Below are positions 10,461-22,770 of a stretch of 64,000 nucleotides of DNA, piece by piece. The position numbers and the translations under genes were made by a program. Every line of letters starts with the position of its first letter. Position 1 is the first letter of the stretch. The notes beneath the pieces were generated by a model that was not told where the DNA came from, did not search any database, and saw nothing but the letters and a program-made list of their open reading frames with translations. Source of the DNA: Gorsachius magnificus (lineage: Eukaryota; Chordata; Aves; Pelecaniformes; Ardeidae). The stretch lies in NCBI GenBank assembly GCA_034008185.1, contig CM067082.1, forward strand, positions 6,928,984 through 6,992,983, read 5' to 3'.

Positions 10461-12897
10461 CGCATACTGCATATATGAACCACAGCTCTGTAAACTGTGA
10501 CTTCTTCCTTCTGTAAAGACAAAATCCTATTTTCTAATTGAAGTGTTAAACATAACTGTACCTGGCATACTGTGTTGAAGAAGTTAAACATACTGCAGCC
10601 TGGCATACTGCCCTCCATCCAGACTCACGCTGCTTTACAAACATGAAGGCAAAATTTACTTGCGGTCAGACAGGTGGTGTGAGGTCTATACACCATTTAT
10701 ATGCTACTTAAGTCTTCAGAGCACTCTTCCTGAGTGATAGGTAAATTTCATTAGTGCTGTTTAACAAGGAGAGGACCTTCTGTACAGAGAGGTTATATGG
10801 CTTGCTTATATTTTAGTCAGGAGAATAAACAGAGAAACATATTGTCCAGGGGTTATTTTAAAAAGTAAATGCAAAAAATTAATATTCCTCACTCCAAGGT
10901 CTTTCAGGAAACTGGTGAAGAGTTGACAAGGAGAATGAAAAGCTAACTTTACCTCTCCTCCCTTTTTTTCCATAGTGTATAAGAAGACAGATCTCTACAC
11001 TAATAGAATTTTGTAATTTCTCCTTCTATCTTTCTAATAATCCTAGGATGGATTTCACTTGGTCTTGATTGAGTCCATTTAAGCACTTTACTACTAGTTC
11101 CATATTAATCTGATCCCCTGAGATACTCAGAATATGGCTGTCCCTTAAGGACACTGTATCATTCTTTAATGAGAAAATAAATTAAGTATATCACAGCTGT
11201 GTCAGGATCCTTTGTTATTTGACTTACAGCCTTGCTCCAATTTAGATTACTTTAGATAAAGAAACCTGCTTTCACAGTAACCACTGTCATAACCTTGCTC
11301 AAATATGTGGTTACTTTTCCTTTGATGGTAACACAAATTCAACTGAAATAAATATGCAATTTATTCACTAGCCTAGAGAAAAACATTATAACTTATTTAA
11401 CAGAATAGCAAAATATACATGTGAGGCTGATTAAACATAGTACTATGGTTTGTTTTTTTTTTTTCTTCTCTGCTGAAATATCTTCAGTTTCCATGAAACT
11501 TTGTGAAACAGATTATGTGGTAAAAAAGAAAGACACAATATGCTGTATAACATCATTTAGATATTAAAAGTAATAAAGACAGGGGCAACTGCAGTTCATA
11601 TCCATTGGTGGACAGATTCATGTTCATGACAGAAATTGTGTTAACTTGTTTAACTCTTCCTTTACAAGATTAATTTGATTCAGTTACCTCCTTTGACTGG
11701 AAAAACAACAGAGGAAACTAATCCGAGAACAGCAGGGTTTGTTTCAAACAAGATATCACTAAGGTAAGCAAAATGAGAAGTTTGTAAGCGTTCAGCCCTA
11801 TGGTCTAACTGTGCTCCTAGTGAAATCAGAGCCGGCTTCACTGGAATAATGTGCAATACGTCAGAAACTGTTTTCCTTTCATGTTTATAAAACAAAACAA
11901 AAGAAAAGAAAACAAAATATGCAAACCCCGAAATCAAATCCACAGAAAATATGATAAAGTAATATAAAGACTTCACTTATCTAAACTCAAGTCACTTAAG
12001 AAAAGTTGTCGCAGATGTACCCCAAATCAGAGACTATTCTGAGGGAGGGACTTCCTGCTGTACACAATTTTAGGTATTACACATACACATTTATATTTAT
12101 GAGTGGGGGCATGACTGCAGTTTCAGAAAAAAAAAAAATCAAGGCAGGGAATTTACTAATGGATTGATAGCAGATGTCATTTACTCTGTCAGTCTATATG
12201 AATGTCAGTAGAGTGAGGACACTGAACAATATCATTTGAATTTGAATCCCGCTTGTTACTGAGCTTCAGCTGTTCCTGAATATATGACAGATGGGCATGG
12301 TGAGTGCTTCATTCACCACCATTGTGTCCCTCAAAGTTACCCAGAAGAATAAGAACAGCTTTGTTCACTCTCATGATACTCATTTTGGCTATAATTTCAA
12401 GAATTCAGAGAGTGAATCAGTAGTATTTATTACCCCTTTGGTGGAGTTTGGAGAACAATAGACTCATTTGTAGTTAAGAGAAGATATCTTTGTTCCCTCT
12501 GACAGCACCGGTGGATGATGATAATTTCAAAACTTTTTTTTTTTTTCATTTAATATATAAAATCTTAAAATTTTTAATTCTTGTCCTTTGCTTTTCACTG
12601 CTGATGACACGCTAGGTCCAATGCTCCTTTTTCATCATGTTTCTCTCTTTCTCTGTGGATTGGTGTGCATGGAGAACTGTCCTCAATGACATTAATGACC
12701 ACCAGTAAAAATCTATCTCAAAAGCAAACTGAGCATGGACAAATCAAATAGACCTCAAATGAAGACAAAACACAGGTTTTGGATGATGTGCTGTTCACAA
12801 TATCAAGATAAGCCTGGATTCCCAAAGCATGTGAGATTCAAAGACAATCACTCAAAACCTCAGATGGGTAGACAAAATCCCAGTCAGTTCCTGAGCA
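10461..12897. other. Unique sequence, no gene seen
   Basis: No recognisable gene. T and A runs occur near 11453-11464 and 12128-12138. The 98-codon minus frame at 11680-11976 is hydrophobic at its start but has no identifiable motif. The part from about 12735 to 12897 may belong to the LTR remnant that follows, but I could not align it. Confidence 0.5.
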
Positions 12898-13219
12898 AAA
12901 GATGGCTAGCCTCCCTAAACCCCCTTATCTCTCTCTATGCTGCTGACCACAATGTTATATGACATGAAATATCTCTTCAGTTAGTTTGGGTCATCTGCTT
13001 GGTTGTGTCCCCTCCTAACCTCTTGTGCACTCCCAGTCAATTCACTGGGGGGCCAGTGAGAAACGGAGAAGGCCTTGATGCTGTGCAAACACTGTTGAGC
13101 AATAGCTAAGACATTAGTATGTTCTCAGCATTGTTTTGGTCACAGATATAAAACACAGCTCCATACCAGCTGCTATGAAGAAAATTAACTCCACTTCAGC
13201 CAGACCCAGTACAAGGACA
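12898..13219 (-). mobile_element. ERV LTR remnant
   Basis: A diverged LTR related to the 3904 and 32718 copies. It has the block CAGTTTGGGTCATCTG in altered form, TGTCCCCTCCTAACCTCTTGTGCAC, the spaced CAGCATTGTTTTGGTCACA block, CAGCTGCTATGAAGAAAATTAACTCC, and an end near ACAAGGACA. The AAAGATGGCTAGCCTCCCTAAACCCCCTTA stretch suggests a different LTR subfamily from the other two. The left boundary is uncertain, the TATA region is decayed and no ERV genes adjoin it. Orientation is by alignment to the related copies. Confidence 0.72.
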
Positions 13220-15540
13220 CATGAATGTCCAAGGCATCATCTGACTAACTCTTATATTCAAAGCTGGAGCATGCAAAATTAAACATTCTGAAATACAGTG
13301 AAATAGCATTTCCCCCTTAAAGTACAACTCTTACTTGATCACCTGGATCTCTCTTTCTATTTTTAGAATGGAATATATACAGGCTTTGAACAAGAAAAAT
13401 TGCTCTGCAGCAGCGCTGCCAGACTACTTTGGAAGCTGTGTGAATACTAAGATAGTAATTCAATCTACAAAGAAACCTTAAGAAAACGATAACAACAACA
13501 ACAAATAAAACATCAGTGCCCCAAAAAGTATCTGTGTCTGCCAAATGCAATTTTTGTTAAAGTAGTTTCAACTAAGATGGCCCTGCTTGGTGTGACACCA
13601 TCTGTTGAATTTCACTTGCTCATGTACTAGTAAAGAGTAAGTGGCAACTTTATGTAATTTAAAATAAAACAATCAAATGAGGAAACAACTTCTCAATTAC
13701 AGTCATGAAAATGATCAGGTGGGCTCTTATTCATCCTACAGACCATTGCACAGCTGATTTCACATATGGGAAGACGGTTACTTAACCTTTGATATAGCCA
13801 ATGTTTATACAGACTTTAACACTGGAGGAAAATATCTTTTTCAATCACCTTTTCTTCAGCTACTGCTAGTTGAAGTACTGATTCTTTGTGTGTATGTTGG
13901 GTGGTTTTGTTTTTCAGGGAGAGGGGAAGAACATGGGAAGTTAGGCATCTTTTCAAGAAATAACAAAATGTTTCACAATATTTGGGAATAATTTTTTTTT
14001 TCCTTACTTCTTGTGTTTTGTATGCTTGATCAGATTAGAGAAAAAAAAGATCTGATAGCTTCTCCTGCTATTCTGACTGGATTTTTTCTTCCAATTACTT
14101 ATGAATTTCAGATGATGGTGACTCTCATGACCTAGATTTTCAACATACTTAATTGAAAGGTGATTCATGAAAGAAAGCACAGTGATAGTTGCAGTGTAAA
14201 GGTTTAGTACTGGTTAGAAGAAGAAACAGGGTTACACTGATGAATGAGGTCTGAAACAGATTCCTCTTTCCAAAGGAAGATGAACCACATTCATTTTGGT
14301 TCAGGAAGCTTAGAAAAAGAGGATCTGGGGGCCAGAAGGCGGGAGACAGGCAGGCATTGGGTAGGAAAATCTTAAACTGCTTTGGTTTTTTGCTATGAGC
14401 TGAAATATTGACCTTTGATGAAGTAAGAGCACAGCACTAGAAGGACACTCTGGCTGATAGATATTTTAACTTCAATAAGGATCAGGTCATGCATAAGTTA
14501 TTACTTTTTAAGGAAAGAAACAATTGCATTCGGCAAAGGTTTCCCTAAGCACAACTCTCTGTCTTAGCTTTCTCTTCTGTGCAAAAAGCCTAGAGCTCAC
14601 AAGTTTAACCCACAAAGCTGCAGTCTTGAGTATCACTACAGAAGCACACAGGTTAGAAAACAAGTTTTCTGGGAGAAGGAGTGCCAGATTGCTGCCATAA
14701 TTATAGATACTGACACAAAACCAAAAGCTTCACCCCCAGCCCCCTGTAACACGAAACAAAATCGTCAGAAATCAGCCTGCTTAAATCAGATAATGTCTCT
14801 TCCAGGTCTCCTTGAGCACCAGCTGCATCTTGCAAAAGAATATTTATCTCCATTAACACAAGTGGACTCTGAAGAAGCGTCACGTGGCTGTGCCATCAGC
14901 CTGGAGAGAGCAGCAGCAGCTTAGAGCTCCAGCACACAGTGATGAGGCAAGATAAACAGGAGGTTATTCCACACACTACACAATTGCAGCTCTCCTGAAT
15001 TCTTGATTTTAAGTCCTTACAGCCCCTTCAGGACTCAAAAGCTGATTATGAAGATGATGAAAATTCAGATACTGAAGCCAGGCGTTCAGGTTAACATCAC
15101 ACAGAAGCTGGTGTCTTCCCACAGAAAATCAAGCAGCGGAGGTGGTGTATCAAGCTCAAGTCCTGCTTTTGAGGGTCTCATTAGAAGACAGGCATTTTGA
15201 TGCTTATTTATTTATTCTTTTTGAGCTGCTAGTGGACTCATCACAAGGGACAAATCTGCTGGCACCAGGGAGTAAAAGGAAAATTTATTTTGAAAAACAG
15301 GTTTTGAAAAAGCTATTTTGTTTTAATGAGCAGTCCCAGACACCCAGAGCTCCTGTCTCACTGTGGAGATTAGAGCTTTCCCAAAGTAGCCTAACCACAG
15401 AGGTGTCAATTCCCATCCCAAGAAAACAAACATATTTTGAATGTCTAATTTCAAGACACATTCTCAGCAATGATTTCCCCTCTGAGCCAAATTGGCTCAT
15501 ATAGAGGACAGTGAGGATGATGTCTCTTTATTGTCGTTAT
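13220..15540. other. Unique sequence; 14700-15500 less AT-rich
   Basis: No gene is proven. From about 14700 to 15500 base composition is more balanced, with an E-box-like CACGTG near 14880. A possible 58-nt exon lies at 15032-15089: a pyrimidine-rich stretch ending in CAG precedes it, an acidic frame with the run ADYEDDENSDTEA crosses it, and GT follows at 15090. I cannot identify it, and such pairs occur by chance. Confidence 0.4.
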
Positions 15541-15548
15541 ATAAATGA

Positions 15549-15627
15549 CATATACATACCTATATGTGTATGCACACACACACATATATACACATAAACA
15601 TACAGATTCACACATCTATATATTTGT
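15549..15627 (+). repeat. Mixed AT/AC dinucleotide tract
   Basis: Imperfect alternating purine-pyrimidine sequence (TATACATACC..., CACACACACACATATATACAC). It is probably a decayed microsatellite. Confidence 0.85.
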
Positions 15628-15780
15628 CCTTATTCTACTACAGTTTGTCTGTGCTTGGAGGCTTTAACACTATTCATTTTTTATCCCAATGCTAGGTAGG
15701 GTATCACATCATTGTCACGCAGAAATTTAGGCATTAAGGTAACCGCAGACCTGAGTTGACTCTTCTTTTTGCATCGCCAG

Positions 15781-15849
15781 CTGGAAGGCTTGATTTTCTA
15801 GGATGGACCTTGCTGCAGTCATTGCTACTGGATTTGTGTTATCAGACAA
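15781..15849 (+). other. Candidate short first coding exon (unproven)
   Basis: A good acceptor-like tract (TGACTCTTCTTTTTGCATCGCCAG) ends at 15780. An ATG with favourable context (TAGGATGG) lies at 15803, and 15 open codons (MDLAAVIATGFVLSD plus two bases) run to 15849. A consensus donor, GTGAGT, starts at 15850. A second plus-strand frame is also open across the same interval. I do not recognise the peptide and cannot see a partner exon, so a chance match or a non-coding RNA exon is equally possible. Confidence 0.2.
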
Positions 15850-17832
15850 GTGAGTAGGAGCTGCAGGTCAATTATTGATAACTTTCTGGAGGAGCCTTGG
15901 CTCACTGGACCCAGCCCAAAGCATAATTCAGCCTTTGGGATAGAAAATAGTGTTTGAGAACACTCATCAGGGAAAAGAGGTCTGGAAGAGGATAAGCTTG
16001 AAAAGGAGCCCTGTACGAGAGTTTAGGTAGTGTTATTTGGGAATTACTGAAGCCTCAAAGGGGCTATGACATTTTTAATGTAAAACTACACTAGAAAATT
16101 ATTTTTAAAGTTGCTGTTTGTCTAAACCTATACATTCTTTCCCCTATTTTTAATTTCCTTTAAATCTGTATATTTTTTCATTGCAAATTATGCATGGATA
16201 TCAAAGAAAACCAAACTATATTAAATATATAGTCATCTTCCTGTATGACACCTGATCTGCCTAGTAAGTGTGACTTGTACAGATAAGAGAGTGTATGAGA
16301 CATTGCTAGAATACATATAAGAATTAAAAAATAAATAGTGTCTGTCTGTCTATTGCAAAATTAATGACAGTGGGAAAAACAAACCATGGAGTTAACAAGT
16401 AGTAATCAATTCCCTTAAGCATTTTGCTCAGTCACCTGACATCATGGATTGAATACAAAAATAACTTTTCTGGGAAGAAATGTCTGATAGCTAGCTTGCT
16501 GAAATATCCTAATGGAGAAAGACTGTTAAAAGCATTAGAGAGGGATCAGTCTTGCACAGATCAAAGCTGTAGCTTGATTTGGAGGAGCTACCAGAAATCT
16601 TGATACTTCTCTGACACCTGATTTCACTTTAAATATATATGGAAAGAATCTTTCATACCACACATCCCTCTCCTTCAGCTGCCCTTGAAACTCTCAGTGA
16701 AAATGCTGCTTAGTTCTTTTCTGTCTCCGTTGCTTTTAAACAGCATATTCAAAATGACCTGATGTATCTTGTAGTGATCTGCAGAGTGCAACTGGTCAGT
16801 TTTGGTGTTGTAGTAGTTTGCAGGGGTGGACAGATATCTGACTGGCTCTATTAACTTTTCAAAGGATCACCTCTGACGGGTATTTTCCCCCTTTTGCATG
16901 ACAAATTATCATGTCAGCTTTCTGGTTTCTTTTACTTCTCTGCATCAAACAGGCAGATCCATTTCTTCTAGCTTAGTTTAAAGGTGCTGGGACCATTATT
17001 CTACCTCAGAGCTTCAAGGCCCAACAACTTCCCTACTAACTCTTGCCTTATGAACACCTAAAACCTAATATCCATATAGAGACTCAAAGAATGTCCTTTG
17101 ATTTGAAAAGTCATCCTTCTGTTCCTTGAAAGAGTTAATGATACAGAAATGGAGAGCCCTGACATTTAAAAAAATAATTGCATGAGTCAAACTGAGGAGT
17201 TTCTACCTGCAAAAGTTTTGTTTTTTTTTTTTTTTTATTAAAGGATCATACCTACTCGCAGATGGCCTGGCAAGCTGTGAGAAAACAAGTGCCATAACTC
17301 ACTGGGAAGAAGCCAGCTTTACTTAATCCTACCTCCAGGGAGATTTAGCTCAGTTTATTTCAGTAGCATCCATCAGTTCAGTGGTCTCATAGGACAATGA
17401 GCAGAAAGTTTAAAGACTGATTGGATCTCTGGGGCCTCAATTTAGTTGTCTAAATAAAGGTGTCTGGTTCTGCCTGAGACACTTTTAGGGTATCTGCAAC
17501 ATCCATATTGTCTGAATGATAAGACAAAGGACCTACAGGTCACCAGCACCCTTCTGGAAGAGCAGCTGGAGATGAAGCAAAGATACCCTATGGCATTCAG
17601 AATGGTACTATGACTGCACTGAGGCAACCAACCTGAGTCTTCTTTGTCCCCTTGCGAGGGATGAGCTGGAAATAATATTACATGCTAAATATCTGAACAG
17701 GGAAAGTGACAGGAGGGAAAAGAAGCTGTGAGACAGAAAAGGACTTGCGTGCATTAGAAGAACTTGTTGGTTCCAATTGGGCAATGAAGTTTATGAGACA
17801 GGGTCCATTCAGGATAGGAAAGCAAAAGAGCA
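15850..17832. other. Unique sequence, no gene seen
   Basis: Nothing recognisable apart from short simple tracts. The segment at 17440-17700 is less AT-rich but could not be assigned. Confidence 0.5.
17221..17236 (+). repeat. T16 homopolymer
   Basis: An uninterrupted run of T. No upstream retrogene body was found on the minus strand that would make it a poly(A) tail. Confidence 0.9.
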
Positions 17833-18099
17833 AGTTCAGCACAGTGCCACCAAGGTGGTTGGGGACTGAAACTGTTGCCCTAGGAGCAGACAAAGGCTGA
17901 CAAGGATGGTCTTTTTCAGTCTGGAGAATAACAGCTTAGGGGGGACTTAGTTGCAGCCTTTGAATAAATATAAGATTATCAAGAAAATGGACCCATGGAT
18001 AAAATCTGAATTCAGTGTTGAATTACTGTTTTGAGCAGGAGGTGGGACTCAAGACCTCTAGACAGCCTTTCCAACCTGAATGATTCTGTGATTCCTATG
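17833..18099 (+). mobile_element. Old CR1 LINE fragment with internal deletion
   Basis: Diverged CR1 blocks appear in order: CAGCACAGTGCCACCAAGGTGGTTGGGG, the CAGTCTGGAGAATAACAG block, CTTAGGGGGGACTTAGTTGCAGCC, ATTATCAAGAAAATGG. After a gap come TTTGAGCAGGAGGTGGGACT, CCTTTCCAACCTGAATGATTCTGTGATTC and the tail. Most of the final coding part is missing. Divergence is visibly greater than in the 30776 and 47739 copies, so it is older. Confidence 0.8.
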
Positions 18100-19847
18100 A
18101 AGACTGCACGTTCCGCCATATGAGGAACATCTGCAGAAGTTTCCAATTAAACAATGGAAACTTTTCTCTTGTGAATCCGTTAGGAGTAGGTGTGCATTAT
18201 GCTCAAGCCTGGAGCAGAGCTTGCAGTATTATTTTCTCCAAAAAGAATCCAATTACTGTGAACTGAATAGGAATTGGGGATTTCCTTCAAAATCATACTC
18301 CTGATCCTAATCAAAATTATAATGCAGATGGGTGCCTAATTCCTCAAGTTCAGCTAAGTTATTTCTACAGTGTCTTAGATTTAAATTAAATTTGAAGTCT
18401 GTGAAATGCCTAAGTGCATAACATGAGATTTTTTTTTAATTACTATTTTATCATGAAGCTTAGAGAGGAGATGGACAATTAGTATGTTGCAATTACTGCC
18501 ATGTTTTTGTGTGAGAGTCTGTATCTCTATACTTTTGCCTGTACCTCTAATGCTTTACTCTGTAACATCTTCTAGGAAAGGATGACTTCTTGTCTGTGCT
18601 TTGTGCAATACCTAGAACAATGAAGTCTTGGCTTATTTCTGAAGCTGCCGAATACTTTTCCAGTAAAAACAACAGAAATCAACTGCATTAATAAAACAGT
18701 TAGTCTCTTAGGCACACCAAAGGTCCCAGACTCATTAAACCCTCTCTCATTGAAAAATGCATTGAAGCCTTGTAAAACAATTTTAAAAAAATAAACATAA
18801 AAAACCCCCACCAAAAAAGCAGTGTTCTCATGCATAACTCAAAGGTTAGTTCTGTTCTGTTGAATAACTGCAATCTTAATGGAAAATATTTAATTGGAAC
18901 TTAAAGGTTTAAGATACTATTTTGTTACCAGTAAAAACATGTTAAGCAAAAAAAGCCCATGGTATTTTGACAAACTTAAGTCCTACCCTCCTCACTTCTT
19001 TTCTTCCTCCCTCCTCTTCTCTCTGCCTCTTCCCATCTGTCATTATCCACAACACCACTTTAAAACAGCGTAACTTACTTTTCAAGTGCTGTGGCATGAG
19101 AGCTTTTAACTGGATATTATCCTATATAGAGAAGTATGCCACTATTTTGCTGGTTGGAATATGCACTGCAATTGGTTTCATGGATCTACTTATCTCCAGC
19201 ATCTGGAGACTTTAACTGAAGTGCAAATGAGAGTATAACAGAAGCATATTAATTAAGTACTAACCATAGGCTTTGGCTCTGCTACAGGAAGCACTAAACA
19301 ACATGCATGGAATATAGGTCAAAGAAACAAGATATTAGATTATTTCTTAGTGCAAAAATAATGTATTTGATTTTAGTAGGGTATTGCATATGTAACTCAT
19401 TAAACTGGACTGAGTTCTCTTTCCATACAGGTGATAGATCAGCAGTACTTTTTACTCCAAGGAATGCATATGGAGAGAAAAAGCTACAGATTGTTTTATA
19501 TGTGAAACATTTTGAATGTGCCTACCTGATGCAGCAATAAACAGTATTCTAATAATCTATGCGCAGACTGAAAACTGTGCTAGAGGCTTCAAAATAAACA
19601 CTGCTGATATGCAGGTCCCCAATTAGATGTGGAGTTTACCTTTTCAACTCATGTTTGTCTGTCTAATAAGCTGAATTCCTGGAAGGTTTAATGTGGTTAA
19701 TTAAACACTGCAGGAAACCCACAAACAGGAAATAAATGTCTTAGTAACCTGCTCAATGCCATTTTAGTATGGTTATAGGCAAAGCATCAACATAACTCAG
19801 TGAACAGTGAAGTATTTTATGGTTGAATTTGCAAATGCAAGAAGTTG
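18100..19847. other. Unique sequence, no gene seen
   Basis: No gene recognised. Contains the polypyrimidine tract at 18981-19039. Confidence 0.5.
18981..19039 (+). repeat. Polypyrimidine tract
   Basis: About 60 bases almost wholly C and T, without a clear repeat unit. It could serve as a polypyrimidine stretch before an acceptor, but no convincing exon follows. Confidence 0.7.
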
Positions 19848-20604
19848 TAGAATCATAGGATGGGTTGGATTGGAAGCAACCATTAAAGAGTAACTATTGC
19901 AACTCCCCTGCCATGGGAAAGGACATCTTCACTTCATCAGGTTTCTCAGATCCCCATCCAACCTGACCTCAAACACTTCTAATGGTGGGGCATCCACAAC
20001 TTTTCTGGGCAATCTGTCCCAGTAACAAATTTCTTCTTATGTTCAATCTAAACCTATCCTCTATCAGTTTAAAACCATTCACCCTTTTTTCTGTCACTAC
20101 AGGCCTTGGTAAAAAGCCTTTCTCTTTCTTTCTTATAAACTCTTTCTATATATTGAAAGGCTGCAAAAAGGTCTCCCCAGAGCCTACTCTTCTCCAGGCT
20201 GAACAACCCCAACTCTCTCAGCCTGTTTTCATAGGAGAGGTGTACCAACTCTCTGGCCATTTTTGTGGCCCTCCTCTGGACCTGCTCTAAAAGGTCCATG
20301 TCTTTCTTGTACTGGGGACCCCAGGTCTGGATGCAGTACTCCAGGCGGAGTCTCACCAGCGCAGAGTAGAGGAGCAGAATCACCTCCCTCGACATGCTGG
20401 ACAGTCTTTTTATGCAGCCCAGGATACAACTGGCTTTCTGGGCTGCAAGCACACATAGCCAGCCCATGTCCAATCTTTCGTCCACCAGTCCTTCACCACA
20501 AGGCTGTTCTCAATCCATTCGTCCCCCAGTCTGTACTGATATTAGGGATTGCTCCAAGCCAGTGCAGGACTTTGCACTTGGCCTTGTTGAATTTCATGAG
20601 GTTA
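19848..20604 (-). mobile_element. CR1 LINE, 0.75 kb 5'-truncated copy
   Basis: The minus-strand 3' end lies at 19848 (TAGAATCATAGGATGGGTTGG). The body runs through the C-terminal coding region to about 20604 (CACTTGGCCTTGTTGAATTTCATGAGG). The 3' UTR wording (TTGGAAGCAACCATTAAAG) sets it apart from the other CR1 copies here. It is moderately diverged. Confidence 0.92.
20069..20485 (-). pseudogene. CR1 ORF2 C-terminal remnant
   Basis: A 138-codon minus frame carries CR1 ORF2 C-terminal blocks in order: [86 protein letters not shown]. It fades after the SDRKKGEWF block, short of the normal C-terminus. It has no catalytic reverse transcriptase motif and no endonuclease domain, so it is non-functional. 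Confidence 0.88.
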
Positions 20605-22555
20605 GTGATACAAAATCACACCTACTGGAACACCACTAACCGTTTGAGTCGTCTGTTCTTGAAGGACCTCACCCAAAAAAAGTTTGAGAGAGGTTCAAAA
20701 TGTCAACTGCAGTCTGGTTAGGGCCTGTGTCAGCCTGGTTAGGGCCTGTGTCACTGTTATGCAGTACTATTATACGGTATTAGACGTTCTTAGGTAACAA
20801 CTCAGTGATGAGGAAAGGGGGAAAGAAAACTTTGTTTAAGAAGGATACAAATGGATGCTGAATAACCTTCTCCACTATGGATTTCAGAAAAGAAAGAGTA
20901 ATGTTCTGCAGTGTCACCACTAAAGACAAGTGAGGAATTTCCGCTTATGCCCAAATGCCTGCTAAAGATTATTCTTTCACAGTGAAAAACCAGTAGGAAT
21001 TCCAAGGAGTCTTAGTCCATGGAGAAAAAGAAAAGCAGGGTCATCCAGAAGGAAGCAAGGGAGAAGAAAGAGATACCATATGTGTTCTGGTGGATGGTAC
21101 AAAGTGAAGTGCTAAAAGGATGCAGTGAGAGATTCAGAGCCAGGAGAAAATGTGGTGAAAGTGTCTAAAGAGACCTAAGAAAGGTGCTCGTTCTGGAACT
21201 ACATTACAGCATCTTTTTTCTTGTCAGTGTACTTTTCTGATTCTAATGATAATTAATGTCACCTCCAGGTCACAAAGCTCTATGACCCATTTCCATTTCC
21301 AAGCCTCAGTAGGGAAGATTGGTGCTATTCTTCTATGCACTGTGAAAAACCACAAAGATAGAGTAATAGGAAATACTGAAACACTCACACATTTTTTTGT
21401 ACAATTCTGGTATATCACCACTGATAGTGTTATCTAATCTGGGATTAATATACATTTATGGTAACACCAAGATACGTACTTACTTGATCAAATAGAAAAT
21501 CAAAAGCTTTGTTGAATTTTAAAGAATATTTTGAGAGCGGTAATCATCCTAGTTATTAGTAGATGATAGGGATAGGCTGATGTAGGCCATCTTGTCCTCT
21601 ACCTGCCTATTTACCCTTCTACCTTTTTTCTGTAGCACTCACAACCAAAGCATCTAAACACAATTAACAGCTAGCATCAGAAATCCGGTAATATAACAAG
21701 AAAAGACTGATGGGTCACATTAACACTTTGGTTTTTTCTATTAACATGAGATAAACACCTCTTTCTACCCCTAGTTCCTGGCTCTGGGAATTATAGCAGT
21801 ATCCAGAACTTTTTTTCTTTTTCCATCTTTCCTTCTGAGGACAGGATCCTTTAACAGATACCAGGTGTAAGGCGACACTGAAACAACCTTACTGACAGCA
21901 AACAGCTTAAGGAGTGTTACTCATTAGATGTCATGAAGATACTGATGCAAGCTGAAAGACAAAGCACACACTTGTTGACATCCAGATTCCAGCCTAGGAA
22001 ATGAGAAGTAATAGCTGGCAATGTTAAAACATTTTTCTTAAATGGCCGGAACGTGAGAAGAAAGTGGGGAAAAAAAGGCACAATGCGCATTTAACCAAGG
22101 TTTATTAAAACATTATTTTTCTCTGCAAATAAGTACCAAACAATGTAAAATAATACTATCAGAGAGAGCTGAGATAATTTCTATCTCTTTAAGCAAACTC
22201 TGATTGGACTAACCTGAAATTTTTATGAGACACTTTAAGCAATATAAATGGGTCAACTATTGCACCATAGTCAATATCCCTCAGCCTCCGAAACTGCAAA
22301 TGTTGTAGTTTGCCTTTTATGAAGGAATAAATCAGGTCTAATTAGGTGGAAATGAGCGTGTGGTTTAGTTTACCACTGCACTGTTGGTGTTCTGCCTAAG
22401 ATTTTAAAAACCAGCTTGGGAACTCAGGGCAAGAGACAGAAAATTACTGTGCGGTTTGGACTAAAGAGACAGCTACTTCTCTGTCACAGAACTATTCTTC
22501 ACAAGTATTTATTCTCTAGAGGTTAATTTTCCCTTAGTAGTGAGTGACTTTCAAT
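20605..22555. other. Unique sequence with a small tandem duplication
   Basis: No gene recognised. A 21-bp duplication lies at 20714-20755. Confidence 0.5.
20714..20755 (+). repeat. Two tandem copies of a 21-bp unit
   Basis: CTGGTTAGGGCCTGTGTCA occurs twice with period 21. The first 19 bases are identical between the copies, suggesting a fairly recent slippage event. Confidence 0.9.
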
Positions 22556-22770
22556 GCTACAGGCTTCAGGAAGAGTGGCTGGAAAGCTGCGTAGTGGGAA
22601 GAAGACCTGGGGGTATTGGCTGACAGCTGGCTGAATATGAGCCAGCAGTGTGCTCAGGTGGCCAAGAGGGCCAAGAGCATCCTCACTTGTAACTGAAATG
22701 GGGTGACCAGCAGGACTAGGAAAGTGACTGTCCCCTGTACCTGACACTGGTGAGGCTGCACCTCCAATAC
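22556..22770 (+). mobile_element. CR1 LINE (outer element), 5' portion
   Basis: Plus-strand CR1 sequence (GCTACAGGCTTCAGG, CTGGAAAGCTGC, TGAGCCAGCAGTGTGCTCAGG, GGTGAGGCTGCACCTCCAATAC) that breaks off at 22770. The continuation, starting ATACTGTGTTCAG, is found at 24041. The interval between is a second, oppositely oriented CR1. The coding frame here is degraded by stops and frameshifts. Confidence 0.9.

Noticed and set aside
14701..14883. 60-codon minus frame with a plausible-looking peptide
   Set aside because: Short, no acceptor or donor pair that I could support, and no family recognised.
17221..17236. Homopolymer as the poly(A) tail of a processed pseudogene
   Set aside because: No retrocopied coding sequence was found on the corresponding side; the same holds for the runs at 29390 and 37289.
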